Below are positions 6,702 to 7,756 of a DNA stretch of 7,756 nt, one piece after another. The position numbers and the translations under genes were made by a program. The notes beneath the pieces were generated by a model that did no database searches, had not been told where the DNA came from, and saw only the letters and a list, made by a program, of their open reading frames with translations. Source of the stretch: Pseudomonadota bacterium. Lineage in GTDB: Bacteria; Pseudomonadota; Gammaproteobacteria; Burkholderiales; Burkholderiaceae_D. Numbering within the stretch: position 1 is the stretch's first letter; the number at the start of each line of letters is the position of its first letter. The DNA is taken from positions 1 to 7,756 of the forward strand of contig JAFECY010000133.1 of assembly GCA_018241865.1 (NCBI GenBank), written 5' to 3'.

Positions 6702-7085
6702 TCAGGGCTTGACGACGTGCCACTGGTTGTTGAGGAAGCCATCGCCGGTCTTATCGCCCGGTTTCTGATCTTTGACCCAGTGGTAGAGCGGCTTGCCCTT
6801 GTATGCCCATTGTTTCTTGCCATCGTCGCGGGTGATGATGCTGTAGTCGCCGGCGGGTTTGTCAGTATCCTGCGCCATCAGCGGCGGCCAGTTGGCGGCG
6901 CAAGGGCCGTTGCAGGCGCTCTTGCCGCCAGCATCGCGATCAAAGGTGTACAGGGTCATGCCGGCGGCATTGGTCAGCACGCCATCGGTCGTCTTGACCG
7001 GAGCAGTCGCCATTGCCATCGAACCGCAAGCGGTCACGCCTGCCGCCAAGAAAATACCGGCAACAATAGAAGTAATTTTTTTCAT
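6702..7085 (-). CDS. COG4315-type lipoprotein (Yx(F/W/Y)xxD repeat family)
   Basis: Predicted exported lipoprotein of 127 residues, function unknown. Seen: a signal peptide MKKITSIVAGIFLAAGVTAC with lipid-accepting C20, then two copies of the Lipoprotein_15 repeat: LYTFDRDAGGKSACNGPCAANWPPL (given here in pieces: LYTFDRD at residues 45-51, CNGPC at 58-62, NWPPL at 65-69) and PLYHWVKDQKPGDKTGD at 99-115. C58 and C62 could form a disulfide or bind a metal. The frame extends to 7130, but the ATG at 7085 has GAGGA four nucleotides upstream (7090-7094) and starts exactly at the signal peptide. It is the first gene of a likely operon with the ECF sigma and anti-sigma genes, which suggests a cell-envelope stress role. 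Confidence 0.9.
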   Translation of the reverse strand: MKKITSIVAGIFLAAGVTACGSMAMATAPVKTTDGVLTNAAGMTLYTFDRDAGGKSACNGPCAANWPPLMAQDTDKPAGDYSIITRDDGKKQWAYKGKPLYHWVKDQKPGDKTGDGFLNNQWHVVKP

Positions 7086-7089
7086 GGAA

Positions 7090-7094
7090 TCCTC
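7090..7094 (-). promoter_or_regulatory. Ribosome binding site of the COG4315 lipoprotein gene
   Basis: GAGGA on the minus strand, four nucleotides before the ATG at 7085. It excludes longer readings of the frame up to 7130. Confidence 0.7.
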
Positions 7095-7108
7095 GCAACG
7101 GGTTGAGT

Positions 7109-7134
7109 GATTGTGCAACGGTCGCAGCACAATC
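7109..7134. promoter_or_regulatory. Perfect 8-bp inverted repeat in the lipoprotein leader
   Basis: GATTGTGC (7109-7116) and GCACAATC (7127-7134) are exact reverse complements across a 10-nt gap, about 24 nt before the lipoprotein start. No T-run follows, so it is not a terminator for ccsB. It could be an operator for a dimeric regulator or a leader hairpin near the mRNA 5' end. Confidence 0.45.
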
Positions 7135-7166
7135 GGTAAACAGCCGACGCTTCCAGTTTATTCCAT
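7135..7166 (-). promoter_or_regulatory. Candidate ECF-like promoter of the lipoprotein-sigma-anti-sigma operon
   Basis: On the minus strand ATGGAATAAACT (7166-7155), a 15-nt spacer, then TTACC (7139-7135). GGAAT resembles ECF -35 elements. A start about 7 nt downstream would give a leader of roughly 40 nt, which is reasonable. The same blocks and spacing recur before msrP. Autoregulation by the ECF factor is inference. Confidence 0.35.
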
Positions 7167-7180
7167 GAAAAGCAAAAATT

Positions 7181-7756
7181 TTATAGCTTGCCGTAGGAAT
7201 GCAAACCGGACAGGAACATGTTGACGCCGAGGAAGGCGAAGGTCGTGACCAGCAAGCCGATCAACGCCCACCATGCCGCGATATGGCCGCGCAAGCCCTT
7301 CATCAAGCGCATGTGCAACCAAGCGGCATAGTTGAGCCAGACGATCAGTGCCCAAGTTTCTTTCGGATCCCAAGACCAGTATCCACCCCAAGCATCGGCT
7401 GCCCACAGCGCGCCGAGGATGGTGGCGATGGTGAAGAAGGTGAAGCCGACGGCGATCGACTTGTACATCATGTCGTCCAGCACCTCCAGCGCCGGCAAGC
7501 GGTCGGCCAGCATGCCATGCGACTTCAGCAGATAAGCCACCGCCACCATTGCCGCCAAGGCGAAGGTGCCGTAGCCGATGAAATTCGCCGGCACATGAAT
7601 TTTCATCCACCAGCTTTGCAGCGCCGGCACCAGCGGCTGAATTTCAGCGGCATCGCGACTAACGGTGTACCACAGCAAAAAACCCACCGCGGCGGAAATC
7701 ACCAGCAACACGAAAGCGCCCAATTGCCGGGTCTGATAACGTTGCTCGTAATACAG
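7181..7756 (-). CDS. ccsB: c-type cytochrome biogenesis protein CcsB (ResC/CcsA family), C-terminal part
   Basis: Inner-membrane protein of the System II cytochrome c maturation pathway, which with ResB presents haem for covalent attachment to apocytochromes in the periplasm. The frame is open to the right edge, so the N-terminal part is missing; 191 residues remain. Seen: several membrane segments, the haem-handling tryptophan-rich WWD motif WGGYWSWDPKE (7358-7390) followed by TWALIVWLNYAAWLHMR, and flanking histidines in KIHVPANFIGYG (codon 7595-7597) and GLHSYGKL (7199-7201) that fit the two haem-ligand positions of the family. A ResB gene is expected just off the right edge. The name CcsB follows betaproteobacterial usage; the same family is called CcsA or ResC elsewhere. 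Confidence 0.94.
   Translation of the reverse strand: MYYEQRYQTRQLGAFVLLVISAAVGFLLWYTVSRDAAEIQPLVPALQSWWMKIHVPANFIGYGTFALAAMVAVAYLLKSHGMLADRLPALEVLDDMMYKSIAVGFTFFTIATILGALWAADAWGGYWSWDPKETWALIVWLNYAAWLHMRLMKGLRGHIAAWWALIGLLVTTFAFLGVNMFLSGLHSYGKL

Noticed and set aside
5387..7085. Horizontally acquired island
   Set aside because: No insertion sequence, integrase, tRNA or flanking direct repeat is present and codon choice looks like that of the neighbours by eye; insertion relative to related genomes cannot be judged without comparison.
7109..7134. Inverted repeat as an intrinsic terminator for ccsB
   Set aside because: No T-run follows the stem on either strand.

Overview
The window is chromosomal housekeeping DNA from a Gram-negative betaproteobacterium, most likely order Burkholderiales and possibly Oxalobacteraceae. 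This is inferred from GC-rich coding, the PBP1A, LysA, MsrPQ and ResC/CcsB-type proteins, and the gene neighbourhood; no rRNA or species marker is present. There are no insertion sequences, tRNAs, CRISPR arrays or phage genes, and coding density is very high. Ten protein genes are supported, two of them cut by the window edges.

Left part (1-3521): the 3' end of mrcA (penicillin-binding protein 1A, transpeptidase half) runs rightward and converges on cyaY (frataxin-like protein), the two stop codons sharing a CTAG. cyaY is divergent from lptM (small outer-membrane lipoprotein that helps LptD mature), which is followed 11 nt later by lysA (diaminopimelate decarboxylase, last step of lysine synthesis). 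The cyaY/lptM/lysine-gene arrangement resembles cyaY/lptM/dapF of Escherichia coli. It joins cell-wall synthesis (mrcA, the DAP pathway) to envelope assembly (lptM).

Middle (3522-5386): lysA converges on a leftward msrP-msrQ pair (read 5282 to 3673). This is the periplasmic molybdenum methionine-sulfoxide reductase and its membrane haem partner, which repair oxidised periplasmic proteins with electrons from the respiratory chain. The 151 bp between lysA and msrQ holds two small hairpins and no convincing gene.

Right part (5387-7756), all leftward: a 5'-truncated ccsB (ResC/CcsA-type cytochrome c haem-ligation protein), then a tight three-gene unit. That unit is a COG4315-type lipoprotein, an ECF sigma factor and a single-pass anti-sigma factor, and it lies directly upstream of msrPQ. 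The simplest reading is an envelope-stress module: the anti-sigma factor senses something outside the inner membrane and frees the sigma factor. The sigma factor may then drive the lipoprotein operon and msrPQ. Supporting this only weakly, the leaders of the lipoprotein gene and of msrP share a two-block motif at identical spacing, and each carries an inverted repeat about 25 nt before the start codon. This regulatory link is the most interesting testable point in the window; the enzymes themselves are ordinary family members.
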